A stretch of 64,000 nucleotides of DNA from Arthrobacter sp. Soil762 (GCF_001428335.1 NZ_LMSG01000018.1:62001-126000), one strand, 5' to 3'; positions 25,530 to 35,287 are shown, counted from the first letter of the stretch. The notes: generated from the letters alone by a model not told the origin. A program made the numbers and translations.

Positions 25530-25560
25530 CCCCGGGGCATGGTAATCATGCCCCGGGGCT
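25530..25560 (+). terminator. Strong terminator after secreted peptide gene
   Basis: A GC-rich stem GCCCCGGGGCATG / CATGCCCCGGGGC with loop GTAAT is followed by TATTTCTTT. This is a textbook intrinsic terminator for the peptide transcript. Confidence 0.8.
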
Positions 25561-25617
25561 ATTTCTTTGCCCGGCCACGTGACGGTTCTGCCCGGGTACT
25601 TTACCGCTGGGAGACAC

Positions 25618-25650
25618 AAAAGAGGGCCTCCCCTGGGGGAGACCCTCTTT
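25618..25650 (-). terminator. Terminator of tRNA-Pro
   Basis: An inverted repeat AAAGAGGG-CCTCCCC / GGGGAG-ACCCTCTTT just past the 3' end of the tRNA on the minus strand ends in TTT-rich sequence. It ends the tRNA transcript and may also act from the other side. Confidence 0.7.
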
Positions 25651-25657
25651 GAATTGG

Positions 25658-25731
25658 TCGGGATGACAGGATTTGAACCTGCGACCTCGTCGTCCCGAAC
25701 GACGCGCGCTACCAAGCTGCGCCACATCCCG
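25658..25731 (-). tRNA. tRNA-Pro (CGG anticodon)
   Basis: The 74-base gene folds into a cloverleaf. The acceptor stem is CGGGATG / CATCCCG with an A discriminator. The D arm has GCGCAGC..TGGTAGCGC, the anticodon loop TTCGGGA gives CGG, and the T arm has GGTTCAAATCC. The CCA end is not encoded. It reads proline codon CCG. The coordinates come from the stem pairing by eye. Confidence 0.9.
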
Positions 25732-25812
25732 ATCCGCTGCAAAAGCAACTTTACAAGGATAGCCGACACCGGGCCCGGATGCGAAATCGGCGGCGCGGGC
25801 CAGGCCAGATCC

Positions 25813-27711
25813 TCAGACCAGGGAGTCCTTCCAGGCGCCATGGAGGTCTGCGAAGCGTCCGCCGCCGCCGATGAGTTCCGCGGGGGTGCCGTCCTCCACC
25901 ACGCGGCCGTCGTGGACCACCAGGACGCGGTCGGCAGTTTCAACGGTGGAGAGGCGGTGCGCGATGATCAGCGCCGTCCGGCCGCCGCCCGCAGCAGCTG
26001 ACCCCTCCGCCGCAGACCCCGCACCTGCTGAGCCCGGCGCACCTGCGGAAGTGCCGGCGTCGGACGTTGCCCGCAGAAGGCGCGCCAGGCCGCTCTGGAC
26101 GAGCCGCTCAGAGGGGATGTCCAGCGACGACGTGGCCTCGTCCAGGATCAGCACCGCCGGCCGGGCCAGGAACGCCCGGGCGAAGCTGATCAGCTGCCGT
26201 TGCCCGGAGGACACCCGGCCGCCGCGCTTGTTGACATCCGTGTCATAGCCTTCGGGGAGTTCGGTAATGAACTCATGGGCGCCCACGGCGCGGGCGGCAT
26301 CCTCGATCTCCGAACGGGTTGCCTCCGGCCGGCCCAGGGCAATGTTGTCCGCCACGGAGCCGCTGAACAGGAACGCCTCCTGCGTGACCATCACGATGTT
26401 CCGGCGCAGGTCCGTGGTGGTGAGGCTGCGCAGGTCCACTCCGTCCAGGGTCAGGGAGCCGGAGGAGACGTCGTAGAAGCGGGCGATCAGCTTGGCAAGC
26501 GTGGATTTCCCGGCGCCGGTCTGCCCCACCAGGGCAACGGTCTGGCCGGCAGGGATGTGCAGGTCCATGGTGGGGATGACCACGGGGCCGTCGCCGTAGC
26601 GGAACTCCACACCCTTGAAATCGACGGCGCCCCTGGCATCGCGGAGCGCCACCGGGTTCTTGGGCGGACGGACCGTGGGAACCTCCTCCAGCAGGCCGGA
26701 CACCTTCTCCAGGGCAGCCTGGGCGCTCTGGAAGGAGTTGTAGAACATGGCCATCTGGTCCACCGGCTGGAAGAAGCGTTTGGTGGACAGGATCAGTGCC
26801 AGCAGCACGCCCACGGCAAGGTCCCCGCCCAGCACACGGAACCCGCCGAACAGGAGCACCACGGCCACGCAGACGTTGCCGATCAGCACCAGTCCGGGCT
26901 GGAAGATGCCGTTGAGGTTGATGGAGCGGACCGTGACCAGCCGGTAGTCCTCGGCCAGCCGGCCGTACGTCCCGGCGTTTTCAGTTTCCTTGCGGAAGGC
27001 CTTCACTGCGCGGATCCCGGTCATGGTCTCCACAAAGTGCACAATCAGCCGGGCGGACACCACCCGGGATTCGCGGAATACGATCTGGGAGCGCTTCTGG
27101 TACCAGCGCGACAGGAAATACATGGGGACGCCGGCGGCCAGCACGATCAGCCCGCTGCGCCAGTCCAAGGCAAACACCGTGGCAGCCGTGAAGACCATAA
27201 ACAGCAGGCCCGAGGCCAGGGAGCTGACGCCGGAGTCGAGGAGTTCCCGCAGCGCTTCCAGGTCCGAGGTCTGCCGGGCGATGATCCGTCCCGACGTGTA
27301 CTTTTCGTGGAATTCCAGGCTCAGGCGCTGCGTGTGCCGGAAGACCCGGACGCGCAGGTCCAGCAGCATCGCCTGGCTGAGCCGCGCGGTGGAGGTGACG
27401 TAGAGGGCGGTGAGTCCCGCCGTCGCGATCGCTGCGAGCAGGTAGGCGACGCCGGTGAGCACCAGAGGGAGGTTGTCGCCCGCCTGCAACGACGGGAGCG
27501 CGTGGTCGATGCCGAACGCGATCAGTGCAGGCCCGGCCACGCGCGCGGCCTGGGACAGGACCACGGTGGCGATGGTCAGCCAGAACCTGAGCCGCACCGG
27601 ACGGATCAGCGTGGCCAAAAGGGCGAGCGACCGCCGTCGTACGGTTCTGCTGTCCGCCTTGCTGAGGTGGGTATTGTCCTCGTTGGCGGTGCCGAAGGTT
27701 GCGTTACTCAT
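25813..27711 (-). CDS. ABC exporter half-transporter, subunit with degenerate signature motif
   Basis: The 632-residue protein has six membrane helices (residues 25-330) and a nucleotide-binding domain: Walker [11 protein letters not shown]-loop VTQEAFLF, signature VSSGQ (instead of LSGGQ), and Walker [14 protein letters not shown] with the catalytic Glu. Then, unusually, comes a 30-residue Ala/Gly/Ser-rich insert before the switch histidine AHRLST. The start overlaps the stop of the next subunit by 4 bp, so the two form a heterodimeric exporter of the BmrCD/TM287-288 type. The substrate is unknown; such pumps often export drugs or lipids. Confidence 0.9.
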   Translation of the reverse strand: MSNATFGTANEDNTHLSKADSRTVRRRSLALLATLIRPVRLRFWLTIATVVLSQAARVAGPALIAFGIDHALPSLQAGDNLPLVLTGVAYLLAAIATAGLTALYVTSTARLSQAMLLDLRVRVFRHTQRLSLEFHEKYTSGRIIARQTSDLEALRELLDSGVSSLASGLLFMVFTAATVFALDWRSGLIVLAAGVPMYFLSRWYQKRSQIVFRESRVVSARLIVHFVETMTGIRAVKAFRKETENAGTYGRLAEDYRLVTVRSINLNGIFQPGLVLIGNVCVAVVLLFGGFRVLGGDLAVGVLLALILSTKRFFQPVDQMAMFYNSFQSAQAALEKVSGLLEEVPTVRPPKNPVALRDARGAVDFKGVEFRYGDGPVVIPTMDLHIPAGQTVALVGQTGAGKSTLAKLIARFYDVSSGSLTLDGVDLRSLTTTDLRRNIVMVTQEAFLFSGSVADNIALGRPEATRSEIEDAARAVGAHEFITELPEGYDTDVNKRGGRVSSGQRQLISFARAFLARPAVLILDEATSSLDIPSERLVQSGLARLLRATSDAGTSAGAPGSAGAGSAAEGSAAAGGGRTALIIAHRLSTVETADRVLVVHDGRVVEDGTPAELIGGGGRFADLHGAWKDSLV

Positions 27712-29516
27712 CGGATGCTGTCCTCTGACTCGTCCTCAAGCTCCGACAGTTCCGAATCCAGGTCCCGTGGTTCCTGGTCCAGGCTGGCAATGACATAGCG
27801 GTAATGGGGGTTGTGCGCCAGCAGGTCCGTGTGGGTTCCGACAGCGGCAATACGGCCATTCTCGAGCAGCGCCACCCGGTCGGCCAGCGCCACGGTGGAC
27901 GGACGGTGAGCGACGATCAGCGTGGTGGTGTCCTTCAGGACCGCGCGGAGCCGGGTTTCCACTAGCTCCTCGGTGTGCACGTCCAGTGCCGACAGCGGAT
28001 CGTCCAGGACCAGGACCCGGGGCCGCGCCGCGATGGCCCGGGCCAGGGCGATCCGCTGCCGCTGCCCGCCGGACAGGCTCAGGCCCTCCTCGCCGATGAG
28101 TGTGTCCACGCCCTCCGGCAGCGAGTACGCGAAGTGCGCCTGCGCCACATCCAGGGCTTCGTCCAGGGCTGCCTCGGTCCGGTCCGGCGCCCCGAGGAGC
28201 ACATTCTCGCGGACGGAATTGGAGAACAGCGTGGTGTCCTCGAACGCGACGCCCACCACGCGCCGGAGCCCGTCGACGTCGAACTCGCGCAGGTCAACCC
28301 CGTCGATGGTGATGGAGCCGCCGGTGACGTCGAACAGGCGCGGGACCAGCTGGATCAGCGCGCTCTTGCCGCTTCCCGTGATGCCCACCAGAGCCATGGT
28401 CTCGCCCGGCCGGACGTCCAGATTGATCTCTTTGAGGATGGGCTTGTGCGGCGCGTCCTCGAACGCGAATGTGGCGTTCTTGAAGCTGAGCGCGCCCTTC
28501 AGCTGCGAGGGGGTGCGCGGCGCCGGGGGACTGGTGATGGTGTTGACCGAATCCATGACCTCGAAGTGGCGGTCGACGGCGGACTTGGCGGTGAGTGCCA
28601 TGGCCAGCAGCATGCCGGAGAACTCCACCGGCGTAGCGATGACGGCGGCGGTGGCGAAGAAAGCCACCAGGGCGCCGATGCTCAGCTGGCCGCTGGCGCA
28701 GAGCATCACACCCACCACCAGCCCGGCGCCGAGCGCGAGTTCCGGCAGCAGGGTGACCACCATGGTGAACGTCGCCTGGTGCTTCGCCTTCACGATCTCG
28801 GTCTGGCGGAGTTCCTCGGCCTGCTCGTTGAAGTTCTCCAGGGCCTCGCGGCTGCGGCCGAAGGCCTTCAGGACGCGGATGCCGTGGACGGATTCCTCCA
28901 CCGTGGTGGCGAGGTCGCCGGCCTGGTCCTGGCTACGCCGCGCCACCTTGCTGAAGCGCGTCCGGAACCGGAACCCGTAGGCCATGATGGGCACCGCAGC
29001 GGCCAGGAAGATCAGGGCCAGCTGCCAGCTCATGGAGAACATGACCACAATGCCGATGACCACCGTGAGCGTGGTGACCACCAGCATGATGGCACCGAAA
29101 GCCATCCAGCGGCGCAGGAAGTTCAGGTCCGTCATGGCACGCGACAGCAGCTGGCCGGAGCCCCAGCGGTCGTGGAAGGACACGGTCAGGTCCTGCAGGT
29201 GCCCGTAGAGCGAGACCCGCATCCGGGTTTCCACGGTGGTGGCTGGGTTGATCACAAACTGCCGGCGGAGGGCCACGAGTCCCGCCTCGGCGATGCCCAG
29301 GACCAGGATGACGACGGCGGCAGTCCAGACGGCGTCCGACGCGCCACCGGGTTTGAGGGACTCATTTACGAGGACCCGCAGCACCTGCGGGATGGTCAGC
29401 GCCACGACGCTGGCCAGAAGTGCGCAGAGTAGCCCCATCACCAGCCGGGGGATGATCGGCCTCACGTGAGGGTAAAGACGGCTGATGGATCTGAAAAATG
29501 AGGTCTGCTTGGCCAT
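27708..29516 (-). CDS. ABC exporter half-transporter, subunit with degenerate Walker B
   Basis: The 602-residue protein has six membrane helices and one nucleotide-binding domain with Walker [10 protein letters not shown], a canonical LSGGQ signature, and Walker [13 protein letters not shown], where Asp replaces the catalytic Glu. This subunit's altered Walker B pairs with the partner's altered signature in one nucleotide site, leaving one normal and one degenerate site, as in known heterodimeric exporters. The C-terminus is acidic ([15 protein letters not shown]). It is the first gene of the two-gene operon. Confidence 0.9.
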   Translation of the reverse strand: MAKQTSFFRSISRLYPHVRPIIPRLVMGLLCALLASVVALTIPQVLRVLVNESLKPGGASDAVWTAAVVILVLGIAEAGLVALRRQFVINPATTVETRMRVSLYGHLQDLTVSFHDRWGSGQLLSRAMTDLNFLRRWMAFGAIMLVVTTLTVVIGIVVMFSMSWQLALIFLAAAVPIMAYGFRFRTRFSKVARRSQDQAGDLATTVEESVHGIRVLKAFGRSREALENFNEQAEELRQTEIVKAKHQATFTMVVTLLPELALGAGLVVGVMLCASGQLSIGALVAFFATAAVIATPVEFSGMLLAMALTAKSAVDRHFEVMDSVNTITSPPAPRTPSQLKGALSFKNATFAFEDAPHKPILKEINLDVRPGETMALVGITGSGKSALIQLVPRLFDVTGGSITIDGVDLREFDVDGLRRVVGVAFEDTTLFSNSVRENVLLGAPDRTEAALDEALDVAQAHFAYSLPEGVDTLIGEEGLSLSGGQRQRIALARAIAARPRVLVLDDPLSALDVHTEELVETRLRAVLKDTTTLIVAHRPSTVALADRVALLENGRIAAVGTHTDLLAHNPHYRYVIASLDQEPRDLDSELSELEDESEDSIR

Positions 29517-29598
29517 GCCCGCTTCTCAAGCTCTAAATCGAATGTAGTTTCCCTTAGCAACTACCCTATGCCATGGCGTGAGCAGGTTCACACGTTCG

Positions 29599-30546
29599 TT
29601 ATTCGGGGGAGGTGAGCGTCAGCAGGACGGCCTCGGGTTTGCAGGCGATGCGGATGGGAGCGAACCGGGAGGTGCCGATGCCGCCCGAGACGTTGACCGG
29701 CGTCGTACGTCCGTTGCTTTCCCAGTTGTTGAGTCCCTTGGCCCGCCACGTGGGGAGGTCGCAGTTGGACACCAGGGCACCGTAGCCGGGGATGCAGAGC
29801 TGGCCGCCATGGGTGTGGCCCGCCAGCAGCAGGTCCGCGCCGTCCTGCGTGAAGTGGTCCAGGACCCGCTGGTACGGGGCATGGATGACCGCAACCCGGA
29901 GGTGCGCGTTCTGGTCCTGGTCACGGGTGCCGCGGGGCCAGCCCGCGTAGCGCTCCCGGCCCAAGTGCGGATCGTCCACGCCGGAGAAGTCGAAACGGAT
30001 GCCCTTCAGTACCACCGATTGGTGCCGGTTGGTGAGGTCCACCCAGCCGCCCATGCCGAATCCCGATCGCAGCCGCGGCCAGTCCAGCTCAGTGGCTTCG
30101 GGCTTCGCCTTGGATGGCCCCAGCAGGTAGGACGCGGGGTTTTTGAAGCTCGGGCCGAAGTAGTCGTTGGATCCCGGGACGAAAACGCCGGGAAATTCCA
30201 GCAGCGGGCGCAGTGCCTTGAGCAGGGGTTCCACCGCTTTGACATGGCTGAGGTTGTCCCCGGTGTTGACCACCAGGTCCGGCTCCAGCGACGCCAGCGA
30301 CTCGAGCCAGCGTGCCTTGGTGTCCTGGCCCGGGACGAAGTGGATGTCGCTCAGGTGCAGGACGCGGAAGGGCGCGTGGCCTGCCGGCAGGATGGGCAGT
30401 GTCTCCTCGCGCAGGACAAACTGGTTCTTCTCCCACAGCCCGTATCCGAAGGCGGCGATCCCCGCCGCAGCGCCCGCGCCGGCGGTGACGGCAAAGCCGC
30501 GCCCAATGTTCCGGACGCGGCTGGCCAATGCAGGGCTGACTGCCAT
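29599..30546 (-). CDS. Membrane-anchored metallophosphoesterase
   Basis: The 315-residue protein has an N-terminal hydrophobic anchor (residues 18-38) followed by calcineurin-like phosphoesterase motifs: LSDIHF, VNTGDNLSH, GSNDYFGP (the usual GNHD has Ser for Asn and Asn for His), a His in VIHAPYQR, and LAGHTHGGQLC. It should use two metal ions to cleave phosphoesters; the substrate is unknown. It follows the class A PBP on the same strand with 7 bp between, so it may act in envelope metabolism. The changed GNHD residue could affect activity. Confidence 0.87.
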   Translation of the reverse strand: MAVSPALASRVRNIGRGFAVTAGAGAAAGIAAFGYGLWEKNQFVLREETLPILPAGHAPFRVLHLSDIHFVPGQDTKARWLESLASLEPDLVVNTGDNLSHVKAVEPLLKALRPLLEFPGVFVPGSNDYFGPSFKNPASYLLGPSKAKPEATELDWPRLRSGFGMGGWVDLTNRHQSVVLKGIRFDFSGVDDPHLGRERYAGWPRGTRDQDQNAHLRVAVIHAPYQRVLDHFTQDGADLLLAGHTHGGQLCIPGYGALVSNCDLPTWRAKGLNNWESNGRTTPVNVSGGIGTSRFAPIRIACKPEAVLLTLTSPE

Positions 30547-30553
30547 GGGAGGG

Positions 30554-32821
30554 CTACTTCTTCTCGCCGTTGCCTGGGGCAGACGGCGCGGTGGACGGCT
30601 CCGTGGCCGGGGCCGTCGCAGGCGCGGTGGCCTGCGTTGACGGCGTGGTCCGGGCAGGCGTTCCGCTCACCATGTTGGTGGGCGGTGCCGTGAACGGGTT
30701 AGTGCCATACGCCGGAGCGACCTGGGCCATGTACTTGGAGAACATGGGACCGGCGATCATGTAACCGTCGATCGCTTCATAGCGTTTCCCGTTGATGGTC
30801 AGGTTCCGGCCGGGCCGGAGCTGGTCACCCAGCGGGTCGCCGAACCATGCTGCAGTGGCCACACCGGTGGTGAAACCGACCACCCAGGTGGAGCCGTTGG
30901 TGTCGTTGGTACCGGTCTTGGCAGCCACCGGGAAGTTGGTTTTGGTGGAGATCCGGGGCTTGATGAGGGATCCGGACCCCTCATCCAGAACCTTCTGCAG
31001 GGCATACGCGACGCCCCGGGCGACCTCCGGTTTGACGGCATCACGGCAGCTCGTGGCCTGGGCCGGGAGCTGTGCGCCGGTCTGGTCCGTGACAGAGGTG
31101 ATGGCGATGGGCTCGCAGTACTTGCCGTCGTTGGCGAACGTGGCAAACGCGGATGCCATGGTCAGCGGGGCGGTCTGCGTGGAGCCGATCAGGTTGGCCA
31201 AAGTGGTCATCTTGACCGGCGGGTTGGGATCGTCACCCACCGGCAGGCCACCGTGGATACCGACGGCGTCCACGATCTTCTGGATGCCGCAGAGGTCAAC
31301 CTGCGCCGCCGACGCGAAGGTGGCCGTATTGATCGAGTTCTGCAGGCCGTACAGGACGGTCATGTTCCGGTAGTAACCGTCGTCGGAGTTCTGCAGGTCA
31401 AAGCTGCCGGGAATCCTGGCGTCATACCAGCCCACAGTGGGTTCCGCACAGGTGTTCTTCCATGGGAAGTTCTGCGGGTATTTGCGCGTGGCGGCGTTGA
31501 GGTTGGTGTTCATCGACTTGCCCTCGTTCACCCACTGGGCGAATGTGAAGGGCTTCATGGTGGAACCGGGCTGGAATCCGCCCAGGCCGTTGAGGTCGTT
31601 GCCGTCCTTGTCCAGCTTGTCCACGTTGAAGTTCTGGGTCTGGTTGAACTTGCCTTCGGTGGGCAGGAACGACGTGTTCTGCGCCATGTTCAGAATCTTG
31701 CCGGTGTTGGGCTGCACGGAGACGATGGACGCACCCCAGTTGTCAGGGTTGACGCCGGCGGCCGCATCCGACTCGGCCTGTGCCACGTTCTGGGCGTTGA
31801 CGTCCAGCGTTGTGGTGATGGTCAAACCGCCGCGGAACACCATCTGCTCACGCTCTTTGGGGGTGGCGCCGTAGGCCGGGTTGTTCAGAAGCAGGTGCAA
31901 CACATAGTCGCAGAAGTATGGTGCCGTGCTGGCGTAGGCGCACCCCTGGCGAGACGGCGTGACCTTCGGCTCCACCGGGGTGGCCACGGCGGCGTCGTGG
32001 TCGGCCTGCGTGATCTTTCCGTGGTCCAGCATGAGGCCCAGCACCAGGTCGCGGCGCTGCTTGGCGTTGTCCGGGTTGGTGATCGGGTCAAAGGCCGCCG
32101 GGCTGTTCACCAGGCCAGCCATGAGTGCTGCCTGCGGGAGGGTCAGATCCTTGGCCGTGCTGCTGAAGAAGAATTTGGACGCGGCCTCGATGCCGTAGGC
32201 GTCGCGGTTGAAGAAGACGATGTTGAGGTAACCCTCGAGGATCTGCTCCTTGGAGAATTTCTTCTCCAGGGCGATCGCGAGCTTCATTTCGCGAAGCTTG
32301 TCACCCACGCCCTTGTTAACACCGTTGAGCTTGATGTCGTCAGTGTTTCCCTCGGCGGCGAGGTTGGCGTTGAGTACGTTGTTCACGTACTGCTGGGTGA
32401 TGGTGGAGGCACCCTGTTTGTTGCCGCGGGCCGTGCTGACCATGGCGCGGAGGATGCCGGTGGTGTCCACACCGCCATGCTCGTAGAACCGGCTGTCCTC
32501 GACAGCGATGATCGCTTCCTTCATGAACGGCGAGATCTGGTCGAGTGCAACCTTGGTCCGGTTTTCCTCGTAAAGGTTCGCGATCAGGCTGCCGTCCGCG
32601 GCGAGGATCCGGGTGGACTGGCTGGGCGGGTCCACCTGCAGCTCTGCCGGGAGGGTATCGAAGAACTCGATAGAACCGCTTGCTGCGCTGCCGGAAACGG
32701 CCGCAGCCGGAACCAGCAGGCCCGCCACCAGGACACCACAAATCGCGCTCACACCAAGGAAACCAAATATCTTTCCGAGGGTAGTGGCCGTGTCGAAAAT
32801 GGGGTTCTTACGAGTCACCAT
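30554..32821 (-). CDS. Class A penicillin-binding protein (transglycosylase/transpeptidase)
   Basis: The 755-residue protein has an N-terminal membrane anchor (residues 12-42), a GT51 glycosyltransferase domain (EDSRFYEHGGVDTTGILRA; GASTITQQYVNNV), and a transpeptidase domain with GSTMKPFT (SxxK), NSINTATF (SxN) and AAKTGTND (KTG). The C-terminus is Thr/Pro/Ala-rich. It polymerises and cross-links peptidoglycan outside the membrane and resembles PonA-type enzymes. I placed the start at ATG 32821, where the basic MVTRKNPIFDT precedes the anchor; the true start may differ by a few codons. It is divergent from the DUF4177 gene. Confidence 0.92.
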   Translation of the reverse strand: MVTRKNPIFDTATTLGKIFGFLGVSAICGVLVAGLLVPAAAVSGSAASGSIEFFDTLPAELQVDPPSQSTRILAADGSLIANLYEENRTKVALDQISPFMKEAIIAVEDSRFYEHGGVDTTGILRAMVSTARGNKQGASTITQQYVNNVLNANLAAEGNTDDIKLNGVNKGVGDKLREMKLAIALEKKFSKEQILEGYLNIVFFNRDAYGIEAASKFFFSSTAKDLTLPQAALMAGLVNSPAAFDPITNPDNAKQRRDLVLGLMLDHGKITQADHDAAVATPVEPKVTPSRQGCAYASTAPYFCDYVLHLLLNNPAYGATPKEREQMVFRGGLTITTTLDVNAQNVAQAESDAAAGVNPDNWGASIVSVQPNTGKILNMAQNTSFLPTEGKFNQTQNFNVDKLDKDGNDLNGLGGFQPGSTMKPFTFAQWVNEGKSMNTNLNAATRKYPQNFPWKNTCAEPTVGWYDARIPGSFDLQNSDDGYYRNMTVLYGLQNSINTATFASAAQVDLCGIQKIVDAVGIHGGLPVGDDPNPPVKMTTLANLIGSTQTAPLTMASAFATFANDGKYCEPIAITSVTDQTGAQLPAQATSCRDAVKPEVARGVAYALQKVLDEGSGSLIKPRISTKTNFPVAAKTGTNDTNGSTWVVGFTTGVATAAWFGDPLGDQLRPGRNLTINGKRYEAIDGYMIAGPMFSKYMAQVAPAYGTNPFTAPPTNMVSGTPARTTPSTQATAPATAPATEPSTAPSAPGNGEKK

Positions 32822-32858
32822 GTTTTCCACTTTACCGGCAACGACTAGTCTTTCTCTC

Positions 32859-33014
32859 ATGACCAAATGGGAGTACGCCACGATTCCGCTCATTATTCAC
32901 GCCACCAAGCAGATCCTGGATCAGTGGGGAGAGGACGGCTGGGAACTCGTCCAAGTAATCACCGGACCGGACGGCAATGGCCTGGTTGCCTACCTCAAGA
33001 GGGAGAAGCAGTAG
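32859..33014 (+). CDS. DUF4177-type small protein
   Basis: The 51-residue protein MTKWEYATIPLIIHATKQIL...WGEDGWELVQV...NGLVAYLKR is the typical short DUF4177 protein found next to RidA and PBP genes in actinobacteria. It has no membrane segment. The function is unknown. It lies 2 bp before the RidA gene, so they share a transcript, and it diverges from the PBP gene. Confidence 0.85.
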   Translation: MTKWEYATIPLIIHATKQILDQWGEDGWELVQVITGPDGNGLVAYLKREKQ

Positions 33015-33016
33015 CA

Positions 33017-33574
33017 ATGAGCACACCCGCAGAGACCACGTCCGGCCCTGTATCCACGCCGGAAAACGGGTCTGATTCAGCGCCGGTGTCCGCCGTCGAG
33101 CAGCGCCTCGCCGAGCTGGGACTGACCCTTCCCGAGGTGGCTGCTCCGGTCGCCGCCTACGTGCCGGCCGTCATCACCGGCAGCCATGTTTACACCTCCG
33201 GCCAGCTGCCGTTTATTAACGGCAAACTCGAAGCAACCGGCAAGGTCTCCACCGGCACAGAGGGCGCCTCCGATGAGCCCACCGTGTCCCCGGAGGACGC
33301 CAAGGCTTACGCGGCTGTCTGCGCCATCAACGCGCTGGCGGCCATCAAGAGCGTCATCGGCGATCTGGACCGTATCACCCGCATCGTCAAGGTGGTGGGG
33401 TTCGTGTCCTCCGATCCGGCGTTCACCGGACAGCCCGGCGTCATCAACGGTGCGTCCGAGCTCCTCGGCCAGGTCTTTGGTGACGCAGGCAAGCACGCCC
33501 GCTCCGCCGTCGGCGTGACGGTCCTTCCACTCGACTCTCCCGTAGAGGTCGAACTGATCGCTGAATTCAGCTAA
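33017..33574 (+). CDS. RidA/YjgF family enamine deaminase
   Basis: The 185-residue protein has an N-terminal Ser/Thr/Pro-rich extension of about 30 residues before the conserved fold (EQRLAELGLTLPE..APVAAYVPAVITGSHVYTSGQLPFING; ARSAVGVTVLPLDSPVEVELIAEF). The RSAVGV arginine, which holds the substrate carboxylate, is present. RidA proteins hydrolyse reactive enamine/imine intermediates from PLP enzymes. The position between DUF4177 and NUDIX near Crp is a conserved actinobacterial arrangement. Confidence 0.9.
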   Translation: MSTPAETTSGPVSTPENGSDSAPVSAVEQRLAELGLTLPEVAAPVAAYVPAVITGSHVYTSGQLPFINGKLEATGKVSTGTEGASDEPTVSPEDAKAYAAVCAINALAAIKSVIGDLDRITRIVKVVGFVSSDPAFTGQPGVINGASELLGQVFGDAGKHARSAVGVTVLPLDSPVEVELIAEFS

Positions 33575-33591
33575 GGACCCGGTTCACTCAA

Positions 33592-34503
33592 TTGCCTCAG
33601 CTCGCCCGACGCTTGTTTGCCCTTCCTCCGGATCTTGAAGGGGCTGCCCAAAGCTGGCTCGAACACGGCGAGCGGACCCCGCGTGCCGCCCGCTACGCAT
33701 CGTCCGTGGTGCTGCTGCGGGATTCGCCCACCGGCCTGGAGACGTGGCTTGGGTACCGGCCCGGCTCCTCGCCGCTGGGCGTCCTCGCGTTCCCCGGAGG
33801 TTCCCTGGAGGCGTCCGACGACGATGCCGTCGGTTGGCTGGGCCCCTCACCCCAGCACTGGGCCGAGCAGATGGGGACGGACGACGTCGGGCTGGCGCGC
33901 CGCCATGTGGTGGGCGCCATCCGCGAACTGTTTGAGGAAACCGGCGTGCTCCTGGCCGGGCCGGACATGTCCACCACCGTGGAAGCCACGTCGACGCAGG
34001 ACTGGATGCGTGCCCGCGTGGCCGTCGCCGACCAGGAGAAGACCTTCACGGACATGCTCGCCAAGCGGGGACTCTCGCTGCGGACCGACCTGCTGAAGCC
34101 GCTCGTCAACTGGCGCAGCCCCGACTTCGCGCACCGCCGCTTCGACACCCGCTATTTCGCCGCCACCGTCCCCATGAACCAGCAGCCGAGCCTGCTGGAG
34201 AGCAAGGGCGTCTGGGGCCGCTGGGTGTGCGCCACCAAGGCCATCGCTGCGCGCAGCACCACTGCCCTGGGCGATGAAGTGGGCCAGGAGAACACCGTTG
34301 GCCTTACCCTCGGCCAGCTCCTGGTGCCGGGGTCGGAGATCATGCTGGAGAAGATGGCCGCAGCGAACGGCTGCATCGCCTACCTCAGCTACAAGCGCAA
34401 ACCCCACGTGTACCAGGCACGGCTGGTCGAAGAAGAGGGCACGCTTATGCTCGAAGTCGAGGCCGCCAAAACCGTAGCCGGAGACCCCCAGCGCGAACGC
34501 TAG
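33592..34503 (+). CDS. NUDIX-family hydrolase
   Basis: The 303-residue protein begins at TTG 33592 with MPQLARRLFALPPDLEG. It has a split NUDIX box: FPGGSLEASDDDA is followed by about 25 extra residues and then AIRELFEETGVLLAG, holding the metal-binding Glu residues. The central insert and the long C-terminal part make it larger than simple NUDIX enzymes. It probably cleaves a nucleoside diphosphate linked to another group. It is 17 bp after RidA on the same strand; no strong ribosome site is seen at the TTG. Confidence 0.83.
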   Translation: MPQLARRLFALPPDLEGAAQSWLEHGERTPRAARYASSVVLLRDSPTGLETWLGYRPGSSPLGVLAFPGGSLEASDDDAVGWLGPSPQHWAEQMGTDDVGLARRHVVGAIRELFEETGVLLAGPDMSTTVEATSTQDWMRARVAVADQEKTFTDMLAKRGLSLRTDLLKPLVNWRSPDFAHRRFDTRYFAATVPMNQQPSLLESKGVWGRWVCATKAIAARSTTALGDEVGQENTVGLTLGQLLVPGSEIMLEKMAAANGCIAYLSYKRKPHVYQARLVEEEGTLMLEVEAAKTVAGDPQRER

Positions 34504-34530
34504 TCCGCGGATCGCCCTGCTCAATTGCCA

Positions 34531-34592
34531 GCGACACGGAAAAGGCCTGGCGACACCCGTATTCCGGTGTCGCCAGGCCTTTTCCGTGTCGC
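34531..34592. terminator. Perfect 27-bp inverted repeat between NUDIX and Crp genes
   Basis: The arms 34531-34557 and 34566-34592 are perfect complements of 27 bases with an 8-base loop. Each arm contains GGAAAAGG (or CCTTTTCC), so a U-stretch lies inside the stem. It sits between convergent genes and probably terminates both. The stem length is well above the usual 8 to 14 bp. Confidence 0.8.
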
Positions 34593-34609
34593 AGGAATTA
34601 ATCCGCGTC

Positions 34610-35287
34610 TTAGCGGGAGCGCTGGCGGAGGCGCTGCATGTCGAGGATCACTACGGCACGGGCTTCGAGGCGGAGCCAGCCGCGCTGGACGAACTCTGCC
34701 AGAGCCTTGTTGACCGTCTCGCGGGAGGCGCCTACCAGCTGGGCCAGCTCTTCCTGCGTGAGCTCGTGGGCTACCAGGACGCCGTCTGTTGCCGGGCGGC
34801 CGAAGCGGTCGGCCAGGTCCAGCAGAGCCTTGGCCACGCGGCCGGGGACGTCGGAGAACACCAGGTCCGAGAGCGAATCGTTGGTGCGGCGCAGGCGACG
34901 GGCCAGGGCCTGCAGCAGCTGCGCCGAAACCTCGGGGCGTGTCCGCAGCAGGGCGTTGAGGCTTTCGTTCTTCAGGCCAGCAAGGCGGGTTTCGGAGACA
35001 GCCGTGGCCGTGGCCGTACGGGGGCTGGGGTCAAAGAGTGCCATTTCGCCGAACAGTTCACCCGGGCCCAGGATGGCGAGCAGGGACTCTCTGCCATCGG
35101 GGGACGTGCGGCCCAGTTTCACCTTGCCGGAGACGATGAAGTAGAGCTGGTCGCCCTGGTCGCCCTCGCGGAATACTGATGCACCGCGGGAGAGGTCCAC
35201 CTCGGTCAGCTCGTCCGTCAGCAGGCGGAATGCTTCGTCGTCGAGCGTGGCAAATAGGGGTGCTCGGCGCAGTACCTCGATGTCCAT
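34610..35287 (-). CDS. crp: Crp/Fnr-family global regulator (GlxR/Crp type)
   Basis: The 225-residue protein has a cNMP-binding barrel (FREGDQGDQLYFIVSGKVKLGRTSPDGRESLLAILGPGELFGEMALFDPSPRTATATA, with GELFGE and the RTATA phosphate pocket), a long helix, and a DNA-binding domain ending in LTQEELAQLVGASRETVNKALAEFVQRGW. The line RRLRRTNDSLSDLVFSDVPGRVAKALLDLADRFG is characteristic of actinobacterial Crp/GlxR proteins. They bind TGTGA-N6-TCACA and control carbon use; such sites occur at 49558 and 51898. ATG 35287 follows AGGAGA. Confidence 0.93.
   Translation of the reverse strand: MDIEVLRRAPLFATLDDEAFRLLTDELTEVDLSRGASVFREGDQGDQLYFIVSGKVKLGRTSPDGRESLLAILGPGELFGEMALFDPSPRTATATAVSETRLAGLKNESLNALLRTRPEVSAQLLQALARRLRRTNDSLSDLVFSDVPGRVAKALLDLADRFGRPATDGVLVAHELTQEELAQLVGASRETVNKALAEFVQRGWLRLEARAVVILDMQRLRQRSR

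Noticed and set aside
25167..25943. Upstream extension of the HTH-TPR regulator frame to 25943
   Set aside because: It would run through the tRNA, two terminators and the peptide gene. The GTG at 25166 has a strong ribosome site.
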